Shown here: positions 55,878 to 64,000 of the stretch, piece by piece
How positions within the stretch are numbered: the first letter of the stretch is position 1
Layout: each line of letters starts with the position of its first letter
From: Kibdelosporangium persicum
Lineage (GTDB): Bacteria; Actinomycetota; Actinomycetes; Mycobacteriales; Pseudonocardiaceae
Direction of reading: 5' to 3'
DNA: 64,000 bases
NCBI RefSeq assembly: GCF_013280595.1
Contig: NZ_JAAATY010000032.1
Coordinates: 1 to 64,000, forward strand
Made by a program: the position numbers and the translations under genes
The notes under the pieces: model-generated
Told to the model about the DNA's origin: nothing
The model's input: only the letters and a program-made list of their open reading frames with translations
Databases searched by the model: none

Positions 55878-57149
55878 GTGTCTGAGCACTTCCGGGTTCA
55901 CGGCGGCGCGAGACTCGTCGGTGAGGTCGAGGTCGTCGGAGCCAAGAACAGTGTGCTCAAGCTGATGGCCGCGGCGTTGCTCGCGGAGGGCACGACCACG
56001 CTGACCAACTGCCCGCAGATCCTTGACGTGCCGTACATGGCCGACGTCCTGCGCAGCATCGGCTGTGAGGTGAGCGTCGACGGCGACACCGTCGTCATCA
56101 CCACCCCGTCCAGGCTGAACCACAAACCGGACGCGGCGTCGATGGGCAAGCTGCGTGCGTCCGTGTGCGTGCTCGGCCCGCTCGTCGGCCGTTGCCGCCG
56201 TGCCGTCGTCGCGCTGCCGGGCGGTGACGCGATCGGTTCGCGTCCGCTGGACATGCACCAGAACGGCCTGCGTCAGCTCGGTGCCACGAGCGAGATCGAG
56301 CACGGCTCGGTCGTCGCCGAGGCCGAAGGCCTGCACGGTGCCCAGATCTGGCTGGACTTCCCGAGCATGGGCGCGACCGAGAACATCCTGATGGCCGCGG
56401 TCCTCGCGGACGGCACCACGGTGATCGACAACGCCGCGCGCGAGCCGGAGATCGTCGACCTGTGCACGATGCTCCAGCAGATGGGCGCCAAGATCGAGGG
56501 CGCGGGCACGTCGACGCTGACCGTGCACGGCGTCGAGTCGCTGCAACCGACCGAGCACCGCGTGATCGGTGACCGGATCGTCGGCGCGACCTGGGCCTTC
56601 GCCGCCGCCGTCACCCGAGGCGACCTGACCGTTCGTGGTGTCGACCCGCACCACCTCGACCTGGTGCTCGACAAGCTGCGTACCGCGGGCGCCGAGGTCA
56701 CGGTCTACGACGACAAGGCCTTCCGCGTGGTGATGGCCGAACGCCCGAAGTCCGTCGACTTCGTCACGTTGCCGTACCCGGGCTTCGCCACGGACCTGCA
56801 GCCGTTCGCGATCGCGTTGTGCGCGGTGTCCGAGGGCACCGCGATGATCACCGAGAACCTCTTCGAGGCCCGCTTCCGGTTCGTCGAAGAGATGATGCGG
56901 CTCGGCGCGGACGCCCGGACCGACGGGCACCACGCGGTCATCCGCGGCCTGGAGAAGCTGTCGAGTGCGCCGGTCTGGGCATCGGACATCCGCGCGGGCG
57001 CGGGTCTCGTGCTCGCCGGGCTGTGCGCGGACGGCGTGACGGAGGTATGGGACGTGTTCCACATCGACCGCGGTTACCCGGGGTTCGTGGAGAACCTGAA
57101 CCGGCTCGGCGCCCACGTCGAGCGCGTCACGGACGCGCCGACGCGTTAG
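55878..57149 (+). CDS. murA: UDP-N-acetylglucosamine 1-carboxyvinyltransferase, Asp117 variant
   Basis: First committed enzyme of peptidoglycan synthesis, transferring enolpyruvate from PEP to UDP-GlcNAc. 423 residues with [16 protein letters not shown] at the N-terminus. The catalytic-loop cysteine of most bacteria (Cys115 in E. coli) is Asp117 here ([11 protein letters not shown]), as in Mycobacterium tuberculosis, where it confers fosfomycin resistance. GTG start with AGGAGGG upstream. It closes the conserved atp-to-murA block. Confidence 0.97.
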   Translation: MSEHFRVHGGARLVGEVEVVGAKNSVLKLMAAALLAEGTTTLTNCPQILDVPYMADVLRSIGCEVSVDGDTVVITTPSRLNHKPDAASMGKLRASVCVLGPLVGRCRRAVVALPGGDAIGSRPLDMHQNGLRQLGATSEIEHGSVVAEAEGLHGAQIWLDFPSMGATENILMAAVLADGTTVIDNAAREPEIVDLCTMLQQMGAKIEGAGTSTLTVHGVESLQPTEHRVIGDRIVGATWAFAAAVTRGDLTVRGVDPHHLDLVLDKLRTAGAEVTVYDDKAFRVVMAERPKSVDFVTLPYPGFATDLQPFAIALCAVSEGTAMITENLFEARFRFVEEMMRLGADARTDGHHAVIRGLEKLSSAPVWASDIRAGAGLVLAGLCADGVTEVWDVFHIDRGYPGFVENLNRLGAHVERVTDAPTR

Positions 57150-57200
57150 ACAGCGGACCAACAGGTTATCCACAGGCGGCGCATAGCTCGTGGCGCGAGC

Positions 57201-58076
57201 ATGGTTGTCATGACCGAACCTGAACTGACCTACGAGGGCCGCCGCTTGCCCCGACCACACGACGAAGTGGTCGACCAGGGCCTCGGCTTCGACATCGCGA
57301 CGCTCTTCAGCCGCCGCCGTGCCCTGCGTTTCCTCGGGCTCGGCGCGGCCGGCGCGGCACTGGCCGCCTGCACCACTCCCGGCACTGGCGGAGGGGCGGC
57401 GTCCACCACACCGACCGGCTCGAGCGGTTCGGCGGCGGTCGGTGAGATTCCGGAGGAAACGGCGGGGCCGTACCCGGGCGACGGCTCCAACGGCCCCGAC
57501 GTGCTGGAACAGAGCGGTGTCGTGCGTAGCGACATCCGGTCCAGCTTCGGCGGGCCGAACGGCACGGCCGAAGGCGTGCCCATGACGCTGGAGTTGACGA
57601 TCGCCGACCTGGCCAAGGGCGGCTCGCCGTTCGCCGGGGTGGCCGTGTACGTCTGGCAGTGCGACCGCGAGGGCCGTTATTCGATGTACTCGCAGGGCGT
57701 CCAGAACGAGAACTACCTGCGTGGCGTGCAGATCGCCGACGCCTCCGGCCGGGTCCGGTTCACCAGCGTCTTCCCCGCCTGCTACCCGGGACGCTGGCCG
57801 CACGTCCACTTCGAGGTCTACCCCGGCCAGGCGGCCATCACCGACGCGGACAAGGCGATCGCCACGTCCCAGGTCGCGCTGCCGCAGAACGTGTGCGAAA
57901 CGGTGTACGCCCAGCCCGGCTACGAGCAGTCCGTGTCGAGCCTCCGGCGGGTGAGCCTGAGCAGTGACAACGTCTTCCGGGACGATTCGGGCGCGTCCCA
58001 GCTCGGGACCGTGACGGGCGACCTGGCCAGCGGTTACACCGTCGCGCTGACGGTCGGCGTGAACACCGCGACCTGA
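57201..58076 (+). CDS. Exported intradiol ring-cleavage dioxygenase-like lipoprotein
   Basis: 291 residues. A twin-arginine signal (FSRRRALRFLGLGAAGAALAAC) ends in a lipobox cysteine and a Gly/Ser/Thr linker follows. The intradiol dioxygenase fold supplies candidate Fe(III) ligands in REGRYSMYSQ (Tyr), NYLRG (Tyr) and RWPHVHFEVY (two His), the 2-Tyr 2-His set. Secreted members of this family are common in actinomycetes; the substrate is unknown. The ATG at 57201 or 57210 is possible and neither has a good ribosome-binding site. It follows murA by 51 bases, but co-transcription is not obvious. Confidence 0.85.
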   Translation: MVVMTEPELTYEGRRLPRPHDEVVDQGLGFDIATLFSRRRALRFLGLGAAGAALAACTTPGTGGGAASTTPTGSSGSAAVGEIPEETAGPYPGDGSNGPDVLEQSGVVRSDIRSSFGGPNGTAEGVPMTLELTIADLAKGGSPFAGVAVYVWQCDREGRYSMYSQGVQNENYLRGVQIADASGRVRFTSVFPACYPGRWPHVHFEVYPGQAAITDADKAIATSQVALPQNVCETVYAQPGYEQSVSSLRRVSLSSDNVFRDDSGASQLGTVTGDLASGYTVALTVGVNTAT

Positions 58077-58169
58077 CCGGCCGGCTTTCCCGAATTTGTG
58101 AGTCAGTCCACGATCTCGCGCGGTTACCAGCCAGTACCGTCAGGGAATCCCCGCGCTACGGAGGTTCTC

Positions 58170-60164
58170 ATGCCGTACCCGACTGACCGCGAGCGTGACC
58201 GGCCGTGGGTCATGCGGACGTACGCCGGCCACTCGTCGGCGGCGGCCTCGAACGCCCTCTACCGCCGTAACCTCGCCAAGGGACAGACAGGCCTGTCGGT
58301 CGCGTTCGACCTGCCGACGCAGACGGGATACGACCCCGATCACGAACTTTCCCGTGGCGAGGTCGGCAAGGTCGGCGTGCCGATCAGTCACGTCGGCGAC
58401 ATGCGGCAGCTGTTCGACGGCATCCCGCTGGCCGAGGCCAACACCTCGATGACGATCAACGCGACGGCCATGTGGCTGCTCGCCCTGTACGTCGCGGTCG
58501 CCGAGGAACAAGGCGCTGACATCGCCAAGCTGACCGGCACGACGCAGAACGACATCATCAAGGAGTACCTGTCGCGCGGGACCTACGTCTTCCCGCCGGG
58601 ACCGTCGCTGCGACTGATCACCGACATGGTGGCGTGGACGGTCACCAACGTGCCCAAGTGGAACCCGATCAACATCTGTAGCTACCACCTCCAGGAGGTC
58701 GGCGCCAACCCGGTGCAGGAGGTCGCGTACTCGATGTGCACCGCGATCGCGGTGCTCGACGCGGTCCGTGACTCCGGTCAGGTGCCGCAGGAGGAGTTCG
58801 GCTCGGTCGTCGCCCGGATGTCGTTCTTCGTCAACGCGGGTGTGCGGTTCATCGAGGAAATGTGCAAGATGCGGGCGTTCGCCGCGCTCTGGGACGAGAT
58901 CACGCTGGAACGTTACGGCGTGCGGAACCCCAAGCACCGCCGGTTCCGGTACGGCGTGCAGGTCAACTCCCTCGGGCTGACCGAAGCCCAGCCGGAGAAC
59001 AACGTCCAGCGGATCGTGCTGGAGATGCTCGCGGTTTCCCTGTCGCGCAACGCCCGCGCCCGCGCCATCCAGCTGCCCGCGTGGAACGAGGCGCTTGGCC
59101 TGCCCCGGCCGTGGGACCAGCAGTGGGCGCTGCGGATGCAGCAGGTGCTGGCCTACGAGACGGATCTGCTGGAATACGAGGACATCTTCGACGGCTCGCC
59201 GGTGATCGAGGCCAAAGTGGACGAGATCCTGCGCGGCGCCCGCGAGGAGATCGACCGCGTGCAGGCGATGGGCGGCGCGGTCGCCGCGGTCGAGAGCGGG
59301 TACATGAAGACCCAGCTGGTCGGCTCCCTTGCCGCGCGCAGGATGCGGATCGAGTCCGGCGAGGACGTCATCGTCGGCGTCAACCGGTTCGACACCACCG
59401 AGCCGTCGCCGTTGCAGGCCGAGGGCGCCAAGACCATCGAGCAGCTCGACCCCGCGGTCGAGAAGCAGGCGATCGCCGCGATCCAGCGCTGGCGCGCCGG
59501 TCGTGACCAGGCGAAAGTGGACGAGACACTGGGTGCCTTGCGGGCGGCCGCGAAGACCGATGTGAACCTCGTCACGGCGACGCTCGCCTGCGCCAAGGCC
59601 GGGGTGACCACTGGCGAATGGGCAGGCGCGCTGCGCGAGGTGTTCGGTGAGTACCGCGCGCCAACCGGGGTTTCCGGCGTGACGACCGGCGAAGCGGGGA
59701 CGGAACTCGCCCAGGTCCGCGCCCGTGTGCGGCAGACCGGCGCCGAGCTGGGGGAGCGGCTGCGCATGCTGGTCGGCAAGCCCGGTCTCGACGGACATTC
59801 CAACGGAGCCGAGCAGGTCGCGGTCCGGGCCCGGGATGTGGGTTTCGAAGTCGTGTATCAGGGTATCCGGTTGACGCCGGACCAGATCGTGGCCGCCGCG
59901 GTGCAGGAGGGCGTCCACGTGGTCGGGCTGTCCGTGCTGTCCGGATCACATCTGGAGGTCGTGCCCGCGGTAGTCGAGGGCCTGCGTGCGGCCGGAGCCG
60001 ACGACATTCCCGTTGTCGTCGGCGGTATCGTGCCGCCCGAAGACGCCAAAGCTTTGCTGGACAAGGGAATCGCTCGGGTCTTCACGCCGAAGGACTACGA
60101 GCTCACCGAGATCATGGCCGGAATCGTTGATCTGGTCAGGAAAACTCGCGGCCTGACCAGCTGA
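58170..60164 (+). CDS. meaA: Ethylmalonyl-CoA mutase (protein MeaA), B12-dependent
   Basis: 664 residues. Converts ethylmalonyl-CoA to methylsuccinyl-CoA in the ethylmalonyl-CoA pathway and supplies precursors such as methylmalonyl-CoA. The TIM barrel begins PWVMRTYAGHSSAAASNALYRRNLAKGQTGLSVAFDLPTQTGYD. The C-terminal cobalamin domain carries the base-off motif D-x-H-x2-G (KPGLDGHSNG), then GIVPPEDAK. The single-chain layout and RTYAGHS start match MeaA rather than methylmalonyl-CoA mutase (TiRPYAGFS). The ATG at 58170 has GGAGG five bases upstream; a GTG at 58098 would add 24 residues. No crotonyl-CoA reductase gene lies in the window. Confidence 0.92.
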   Translation: MPYPTDRERDRPWVMRTYAGHSSAAASNALYRRNLAKGQTGLSVAFDLPTQTGYDPDHELSRGEVGKVGVPISHVGDMRQLFDGIPLAEANTSMTINATAMWLLALYVAVAEEQGADIAKLTGTTQNDIIKEYLSRGTYVFPPGPSLRLITDMVAWTVTNVPKWNPINICSYHLQEVGANPVQEVAYSMCTAIAVLDAVRDSGQVPQEEFGSVVARMSFFVNAGVRFIEEMCKMRAFAALWDEITLERYGVRNPKHRRFRYGVQVNSLGLTEAQPENNVQRIVLEMLAVSLSRNARARAIQLPAWNEALGLPRPWDQQWALRMQQVLAYETDLLEYEDIFDGSPVIEAKVDEILRGAREEIDRVQAMGGAVAAVESGYMKTQLVGSLAARRMRIESGEDVIVGVNRFDTTEPSPLQAEGAKTIEQLDPAVEKQAIAAIQRWRAGRDQAKVDETLGALRAAAKTDVNLVTATLACAKAGVTTGEWAGALREVFGEYRAPTGVSGVTTGEAGTELAQVRARVRQTGAELGERLRMLVGKPGLDGHSNGAEQVAVRARDVGFEVVYQGIRLTPDQIVAAAVQEGVHVVGLSVLSGSHLEVVPAVVEGLRAAGADDIPVVVGGIVPPEDAKALLDKGIARVFTPKDYELTEIMAGIVDLVRKTRGLTS

Positions 60165-60191
60165 AACAGCGTCTGTCCACTTGAGATCGTG

Positions 60192-60220
60192 TTGACCTGG
60201 GTGGTCGAACCACCTACGGT
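60192..60220 (+). promoter_or_regulatory. Strong leaderless promoter of the ehu operon
   Basis: TTGACC (60192-60197), a 17-base spacer and TACGGT (60215-60220) give a near-consensus promoter. The -10 ends six bases before the GTG of ehuB, so the transcript should start at the start codon. Confidence 0.7.
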
Positions 60221-60226
60221 CGGCGG

Positions 60227-61114
60227 GTGGCTTCTCGACGACTGCTGCTGCACGCCGCCGCCGCAGGCGCGCTTTCGCTCGCCTTGCCCGGCTGCACCAG
60301 GGTGGATCTCTCCGCAGAGCCGAATGGGGGTTCGCTGCTCGATCGGCTCAGACGGAAAGGCGAGGTGCGGATCGGCTTCGCCAACGAGGCGCCGTACAGC
60401 TTCATCAACTCCGAAGCGGAGCTGACCGGCGAGGCCGCCGAGGTCGCCAAGGTCGTGTTCAGCCGGCTCGGCGTGCCCAACCTGGTGCCGATCCCGTCCG
60501 AGTTCGGGTCGCTGATCGCCGGGCTGAAGGTCGGTCTGTTCGACGTGATCGGCGCGGGCATGTCGATCCTGCCCAAGCGCTGCGAGCAGGTCCTGTTCAC
60601 CAATCCCGACTTCGTCGCGCCCGCGGCGTTCCTCGTGCCCAAGGGCAACCCGAAGGGCATCAGGACGTTCGCCGAGGTCGCACAGCAGAACCTGCGGCTG
60701 GGTGTGCTGATCGGCGCGACCGAGAAGGACTACGCGATCGCCAACGGCGTGCCGGAGAACCGGATCACCGCCTACCAGAACCAGCCGAGCGGCCTCGAAG
60801 CGGTGAACACCGGCCGGGAGGACGCGTTCTCGCTGACCTCGATCTCGCTGCGGGACATCCTGGCCAAGAACCCCGGCGCGCCGCTGGAGGTGACCACGCC
60901 GTTCGTGCCCGAAGTGGACGGTCGGCCGCAGTTCACCTCCGGCGGGTTCGCCTTCCTGCCGGATCAGGCCAACATCGTGGCCGCGTTCAACGAGGAGCTG
61001 GCCAAATTGAAGAAGTCCGGCGAGCTGCTGCGCATCCTGCGGCCGTTCGGCTTCACCGAGGCCGAGATGACGGACCTGACCGCGCGTGAGCTCTGCGCGG
61101 CACCGGAGGCCTGA
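60227..61114 (+). CDS. ehuB: Ectoine/hydroxyectoine-type ABC transporter substrate-binding lipoprotein
   Basis: 295 residues, periplasmic-binding-protein fold cluster F. A lipoprotein signal (RRLLLHAAAAGALSLALPGC) is followed by RIGFANEAPYSFINSEAELTGEAAEVAKVVFSRLG, IAGLKVGLFDVIGAGMSILPKRCEQVLFTNPD and GGFAFLPD, close to EhuB. Captures compatible solutes outside the cell and passes them to EhuCD. First gene of a four-gene operon; its stop overlaps ehuC (TGATG). Confidence 0.88.
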   Translation: MASRRLLLHAAAAGALSLALPGCTRVDLSAEPNGGSLLDRLRRKGEVRIGFANEAPYSFINSEAELTGEAAEVAKVVFSRLGVPNLVPIPSEFGSLIAGLKVGLFDVIGAGMSILPKRCEQVLFTNPDFVAPAAFLVPKGNPKGIRTFAEVAQQNLRLGVLIGATEKDYAIANGVPENRITAYQNQPSGLEAVNTGREDAFSLTSISLRDILAKNPGAPLEVTTPFVPEVDGRPQFTSGGFAFLPDQANIVAAFNEELAKLKKSGELLRILRPFGFTEAEMTDLTARELCAAPEA

Positions 61115-61749
61115 TGTCCAGCGCACAACTAGGCCTGCTGTTGTACGGTGCCTGGCAGACCATCCTGCTGACGCTCGGCGGGATGGCGTTGGCGCTGGTG
61201 ATCGCGTTTCCGGTGGGGCTGGCGAGGGTCAGCCGCAACAAGTTCCTGCGTGCCGTCGGTTTCGTCTACGTGGAGTTGTTCCGTGGCGCGGCAGTGCTCG
61301 TGCTCGCGTTCTGGTTCGTCTACGCGTTGCCGTCACTGGGCTGGCAACTCGAACCGGCCTTCGCGGGCATCCTCGCGCTGGGACTGAACATGGGCGCGTA
61401 CTCGAGTGAGGTCGTCCGTGGTGCGATCCAAGCCGTTCCGCCCGGCCAGGTCGAGGCGGCGACTGCGCTGAACTTCACGCCGTCACAAGGGATGCGGCGG
61501 GTCGTGCTGCCGCAGGCGGTCCGCGCGATGATCCCGTCGTTCGGCAACAACGTCATCGAGCAGCTCAAGGCGACGGCCGTGGTGGCGGTGGTATCCATTC
61601 CGGAACTGACGTTCAACGGTCAGCTGATCTGGAGCGGCAACGGCCGTGCCGCGGCGGTCTTCGGCGGGTTGCTGATCGGGTACGGCATCATGGCGTTGGT
61701 CTTCATGACGATGGTGCGGCTGATCGAGCGAAAGGTCGCGTGGTCGTGA
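61114..61749 (+). CDS. ehuC: ABC transporter permease EhuC
   Basis: 211 residues, polar-amino-acid/ectoine importer permease (HisM type) with five TM helices and the EAA loop EAATALNFTPSQGMRRVVLPQAVRAMIPSFGN that contacts the ATPase. N-terminal GAWQTILLTLGGMALALVIAFPVGL. Overlaps ehuB and ehuD. Confidence 0.88.
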   Translation: MSSAQLGLLLYGAWQTILLTLGGMALALVIAFPVGLARVSRNKFLRAVGFVYVELFRGAAVLVLAFWFVYALPSLGWQLEPAFAGILALGLNMGAYSSEVVRGAIQAVPPGQVEAATALNFTPSQGMRRVVLPQAVRAMIPSFGNNVIEQLKATAVVAVVSIPELTFNGQLIWSGNGRAAAVFGGLLIGYGIMALVFMTMVRLIERKVAWS

Positions 61750-62408
61750 ACTTCGATTGGAACTACGCGCTCGACATCCTGCCGCTGCTGCTGGACGGCC
61801 TGCTGACGGCGTTGATCGCCACCGTGGTCGGCTATGTCGCCGCGTTGGTGCTCGGGCTGGTCTTCGCGCTGGCCCGCCGCAGCAGCAAGCGGTGGATCTG
61901 CCTGCCGGTCGGCTTCTTCGTGGAGTTCATCCGCGGCACGCCCCTGCTGATCCAGCTGTTCTTCCTGTTCTTCGTGTTGCCGCAACTGGGTTTGGCGTTG
62001 TCACCGCTCGCCGCGGGCATCGTCGGGCTCGGGCTGCACTACGCGACGTACACCTCGGAGGTGTACCGGGCCGGGATCGAAGGCGTCCCGCCGGGACAGT
62101 GGGACGCCGCCGTCGCACTGCACCTGCCACGCCGTCGCGTGTGGACGAGCGTGATCCTTCCGCAGGCGGTGCCGCGATCGATCCCGGCGCTGACGAACTA
62201 CTCCATCGCGCTGTTCAAGGACGTCCCGCAGCTGGTGGCGATCACCGTCGCCGAGCCCTTCACCGTGGGGCGCGCGATCATCGCGGAGACCTTCCGCCCG
62301 TTCGAGCCGATCACCATGGCCGGCTTGCTCTACCTGGCAGTCGCGCTCGTCCTGTCCTATCTGGGCAGGATCGTGGAGCGCCGGTACAAGGGGATGGCGA
62401 CAGCATGA
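61740..62408 (+). CDS. ehuD: ABC transporter permease EhuD
   Basis: 222 residues, second permease. DILPLLLDGLLTALIATVVGYVAALVLGLVFALARR starts the membrane domain. The EAA-like loop is DAAVALHLPRRRVWTSVILPQAVPRSIPALTN, degenerate at its first positions (GQWDAAVAL), as often in EhuD. The GTG at 61740 has AAAGG five bases upstream; GTG 61746 is an alternative that would overlap the ehuC stop by four bases. Ends in ATGA overlap with ehuA. Confidence 0.88.
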   Translation: MVVNFDWNYALDILPLLLDGLLTALIATVVGYVAALVLGLVFALARRSSKRWICLPVGFFVEFIRGTPLLIQLFFLFFVLPQLGLALSPLAAGIVGLGLHYATYTSEVYRAGIEGVPPGQWDAAVALHLPRRRVWTSVILPQAVPRSIPALTNYSIALFKDVPQLVAITVAEPFTVGRAIIAETFRPFEPITMAGLLYLAVALVLSYLGRIVERRYKGMATA

Positions 62409-63175
62409 GCTTCATCGACTTCCATCAGGTCAGCAAACGTTTCGGCGACAACGTTGTGCTCGACGACCTGTCGTTCGGCGTGGCCAACGGCGAACGCGTC
62501 ACGCTGATCGGGCCGAGCGGATCGGGCAAGACCACGATCCTGCGGATGCTGATGACGCTGACCAAGCCGGACTCCGGCACGATCGCGATCGACGACGAGT
62601 ACCTGTGGCACGAGCGGCGCGGCGACGAGCTCGTCCCGGCAGGCGAGGCGCACACCCGCAAGGTCCGCAGCCGGGTCACCATGGTGTTCCAGCAGTTCAA
62701 CCTGTTCCCGAACATGAAGGTGCTCCGCAACATCACCGAGGCGCCGGTGCACGTCCTGGGCACGCCGAAGGACGAGGCCGAGGCACGGGCTCGCGACCTG
62801 CTGGAGATGGTCGGCCTGCAGAGCAAGGCGGACTTCTACCCGTCCCAGCTGTCCGGCGGCCAGCAGCAGCGGGTCGCCATCGCGCGGGCGCTGGCCGTGG
62901 AACCGGACATCCTGCTGCTCGACGAGGTCACCTCCGCGCTCGATCCGGAGATCGCCGCGGAGGTGCTCGACGTGCTGCGGGACGTGGCCAAGACGAGTGA
63001 CGTGACGATGCTGCTGGTCACGCACGCGATGCGGTTCGCGCGGGACGTCTCCAACCGGGTGCTGATGTTCAACGAGGGCAAGATCATCGAGGACGCCCCG
63101 CCCGAGCAGATGTTCAACGAGCCCCAGCACGAGCGCACCCGGGGCTTCCTGCGGTCCGTCCTCGAGGAAGTATGA
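62405..63175 (+). CDS. ehuA: ABC transporter ATP-binding protein EhuA
   Basis: 256-residue ATPase powering the importer. Walker A GPSGSGKTT, Q-loop VFQQFNLFPNM, signature LSGGQQQRVAIARALA, Walker B ILLLDEVTSALDPE and H-loop VTHAM are intact. The insertion WHERRGDELVPAGEAHTRKVRSR before the Q-loop is typical of EhuA. Gene order B-C-D-A. Only 84 bases separate it from the next gene, which may be co-transcribed. Confidence 0.92.
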   Translation: MSFIDFHQVSKRFGDNVVLDDLSFGVANGERVTLIGPSGSGKTTILRMLMTLTKPDSGTIAIDDEYLWHERRGDELVPAGEAHTRKVRSRVTMVFQQFNLFPNMKVLRNITEAPVHVLGTPKDEAEARARDLLEMVGLQSKADFYPSQLSGGQQQRVAIARALAVEPDILLLDEVTSALDPEIAAEVLDVLRDVAKTSDVTMLLVTHAMRFARDVSNRVLMFNEGKIIEDAPPEQMFNEPQHERTRGFLRSVLEEV

Positions 63176-63187
63176 GAAGGTTACTGG

Positions 63188-63290
63188 CCGGTAGTCCGAA
63201 CCGCCGGTGGTCACCGGCCCGTATGTCCCTTGCCCGGTAAGGGAAGGAAGGGCGGGACAATGGCCGATGTTGGTACGTTCGGACTACCGG
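63188..63290. repeat. 14-bp perfect inverted repeat bracketing a translation start
   Basis: CCGGTAGTCCGAAC (63188-63201) and GTTCGGACTACCGG (63277-63290) are exact reverse complements 75 bases apart. The enclosed segment contains the GGAAGGAAGG ribosome-binding region and the ATG (63260) of the downstream gene. Pairing in mRNA would place the start in a loop, or the arms could be a regulator site. Confidence 0.6.
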
Positions 63291-64000
63291 AACACGTCGG
63301 CGGGAGTGAGTCCGACGTCCGGCTGGCCGGCGAGTTGATCACGGCGTGGCGGACGGACGGCATGGCCCGGATCTCCTGCGACCGGTGGCAGGCCCGCAAG
63401 GTGCGGGACGCCGTCGAGGCGAGCGGAGGGGTGTTCCGGCAGCCCGCCCACCTCAAGTCCCGCTGCGTGAGCGACCTGACCTACGCCGGGTACTCCGCGG
63501 CGGGCGCCGTGGAGACGTTCGCGATCTTCCCGGACGTGCCGCGCGAGGACGTGCGGGTCGGCGCGCACTGGCCAGGCCACGGTCCCGTGCCGTGGCCGAG
63601 CATGGAGTACCGGCGCACGATGCGGCTGTTCACCGACGAACTCGGCCGGATCGGCGAGAAGCTCATGCGCCTGGTGTCGATCGGCCTCGAGCTGCCGGAC
63701 TTCGAGACGCTGCCCGCGCTGACCGAGGACGGCTGGCACCACATGTTCGTCCAGCGGTTCCCGTCGGGAACGCACGAGCTCAGCTCGCACGGCCTGCTGA
63801 TGATCACGGTCGAGGACGGCACGCTGACGGCCACGCCCGGCGAGCTGATGGAGTTCCTGACCGGCGGACGGCTGCGGACGACCTCGCTCGAGGCGCTGGT
63901 CCACACGGACAACGAGCTGGTCATGACGTACTTCCACGAGCCGGCGTTCGACGCGGGCCTGCGGCCGGTGCTGGACCCGGCGCACGACTACGTCCACTAC
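63260..64000 (+). CDS. 2OG-Fe(II) oxygenase / isopenicillin-N-synthase-like protein, probably inactive, 3' end outside window
   Basis: 247 codons visible from ATG 63260, with GGAAGGAAGG upstream. Start LPEHVGGSESDVRLAGELITAWRTDGMARI, middle YRRTMRLFTDELGRIGEKLMRL and ALTEDGWHHMFVQRFP, and late TYFHEPAFDAGLRPV..DYVHY all match the isopenicillin-N-synthase-like oxygenase family. Where active members have the H-x-D iron motif (GAHTDYGLL) this protein reads ELSSHGLLMI, and where the second His occurs (TPHKV) it reads TTSLEAL. A ~60-residue core segment between them is also missing. It is probably a non-catalytic paralogue. Position after ehuBCDA suggests involvement in solute uptake or regulation. 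Confidence 0.75.
   Translation, partial: MADVGTFGLPEHVGGSESDVRLAGELITAWRTDGMARISCDRWQARKVRDAVEASGGVFRQPAHLKSRCVSDLTYAGYSAAGAVETFAIFPDVPREDVRVGAHWPGHGPVPWPSMEYRRTMRLFTDELGRIGEKLMRLVSIGLELPDFETLPALTEDGWHHMFVQRFPSGTHELSSHGLLMITVEDGTLTATPGELMEFLTGGRLRTTSLEALVHTDNELVMTYFHEPAFDAGLRPVLDPAHDYVHY

Noticed and set aside
57166-57174. TTATCCACA, a DnaA-box match between murA and the dioxygenase
   Set aside because: A single box with no partners and no AT-rich region; expected by chance in a genome of this size and not evidence for an origin.
61757-63175. 472-residue frame reading through ehuD into ehuA
   Set aside because: Its first part is an out-of-frame shadow of ehuD; the real EhuA begins at 62405 with FHQVSKRFGDNVV and standard ATPase motifs.

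Overview
The window is high-GC actinobacterial chromosome. GTG/TTG starts are common, genes overlap tightly, and several start codons lie 6-9 bases after a -10 hexamer, as expected for leaderless transcripts. The order rho-rpmE-prfA-prmC-tsaC-glyA-wecA-atpI-atpBEFHAGD, and further on atpC-DUF2550-PduO adenosyltransferase-murA, is the conserved actinobacterial core order. The XRE/DUF397 pair, SigK/RskA and the Asp117 MurA suggest Pseudonocardiales. The genus is an inference I cannot confirm.

Layout: (1) 1-7.3 kb is accessory and partly decayed. It holds a MITE-like inverted-repeat element, a large intracellular beta-propeller protein with a small membrane protein, a probable transposase remnant, a truncated RibD-type reductase and a tyrosine integrase beside tRNA-Arg(CCG). 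(2) 7.4-12 kb carries a CDF metal transporter, a ROK regulator with an operator-like palindrome, and DUF305/DUF3105 envelope proteins. (3) 12-17.5 kb is an aspartate-family operon: a catalytic-domain-less ArgRS-like protein, lysA, hom, thrC and thrB. (4) 17.5-32.8 kb runs from rho through translation, tRNA-modification and wall-precursor genes into the F1Fo ATP synthase operon, ending at atpD.

(5) 32.8-49.5 kb is the most unusual part. About 16.8 kb separates atpD from atpC. It begins with four imperfect 80-90 bp tandem repeats, each containing a DnaA-box-like sequence. Then come two tandem paralogous secreted M12-type metalloproteases, an alpha/beta hydrolase, a large SARP/BTAD-AAA regulator whose promoter carries 11-bp-spaced direct repeats, a complete pqqA-C-D-E-B cluster for pyrroloquinoline quinone (including a 32-residue pqqA), and an ECF sigma factor with a membrane partner. 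(6) At 49.5 kb the ancestral order resumes with atpC and DUF2550, interrupted again by rskA/sigK and an XRE/DUF397 module before the adenosyltransferase and murA.

(7) 57-64 kb has a Tat-type lipoprotein intradiol dioxygenase, a B12-dependent ethylmalonyl-CoA mutase, an ectoine/hydroxyectoine-type ABC importer (ehuBCDA) from a strong leaderless promoter, and a 2OG-oxygenase-fold protein that seems to have lost its iron ligands and runs off the window. A family of long palindromes (three copies, at 19.8, 36.9 and 50.4 kb) serves as terminators. One sits directly between the two protease genes, leaving almost no room for a promoter.
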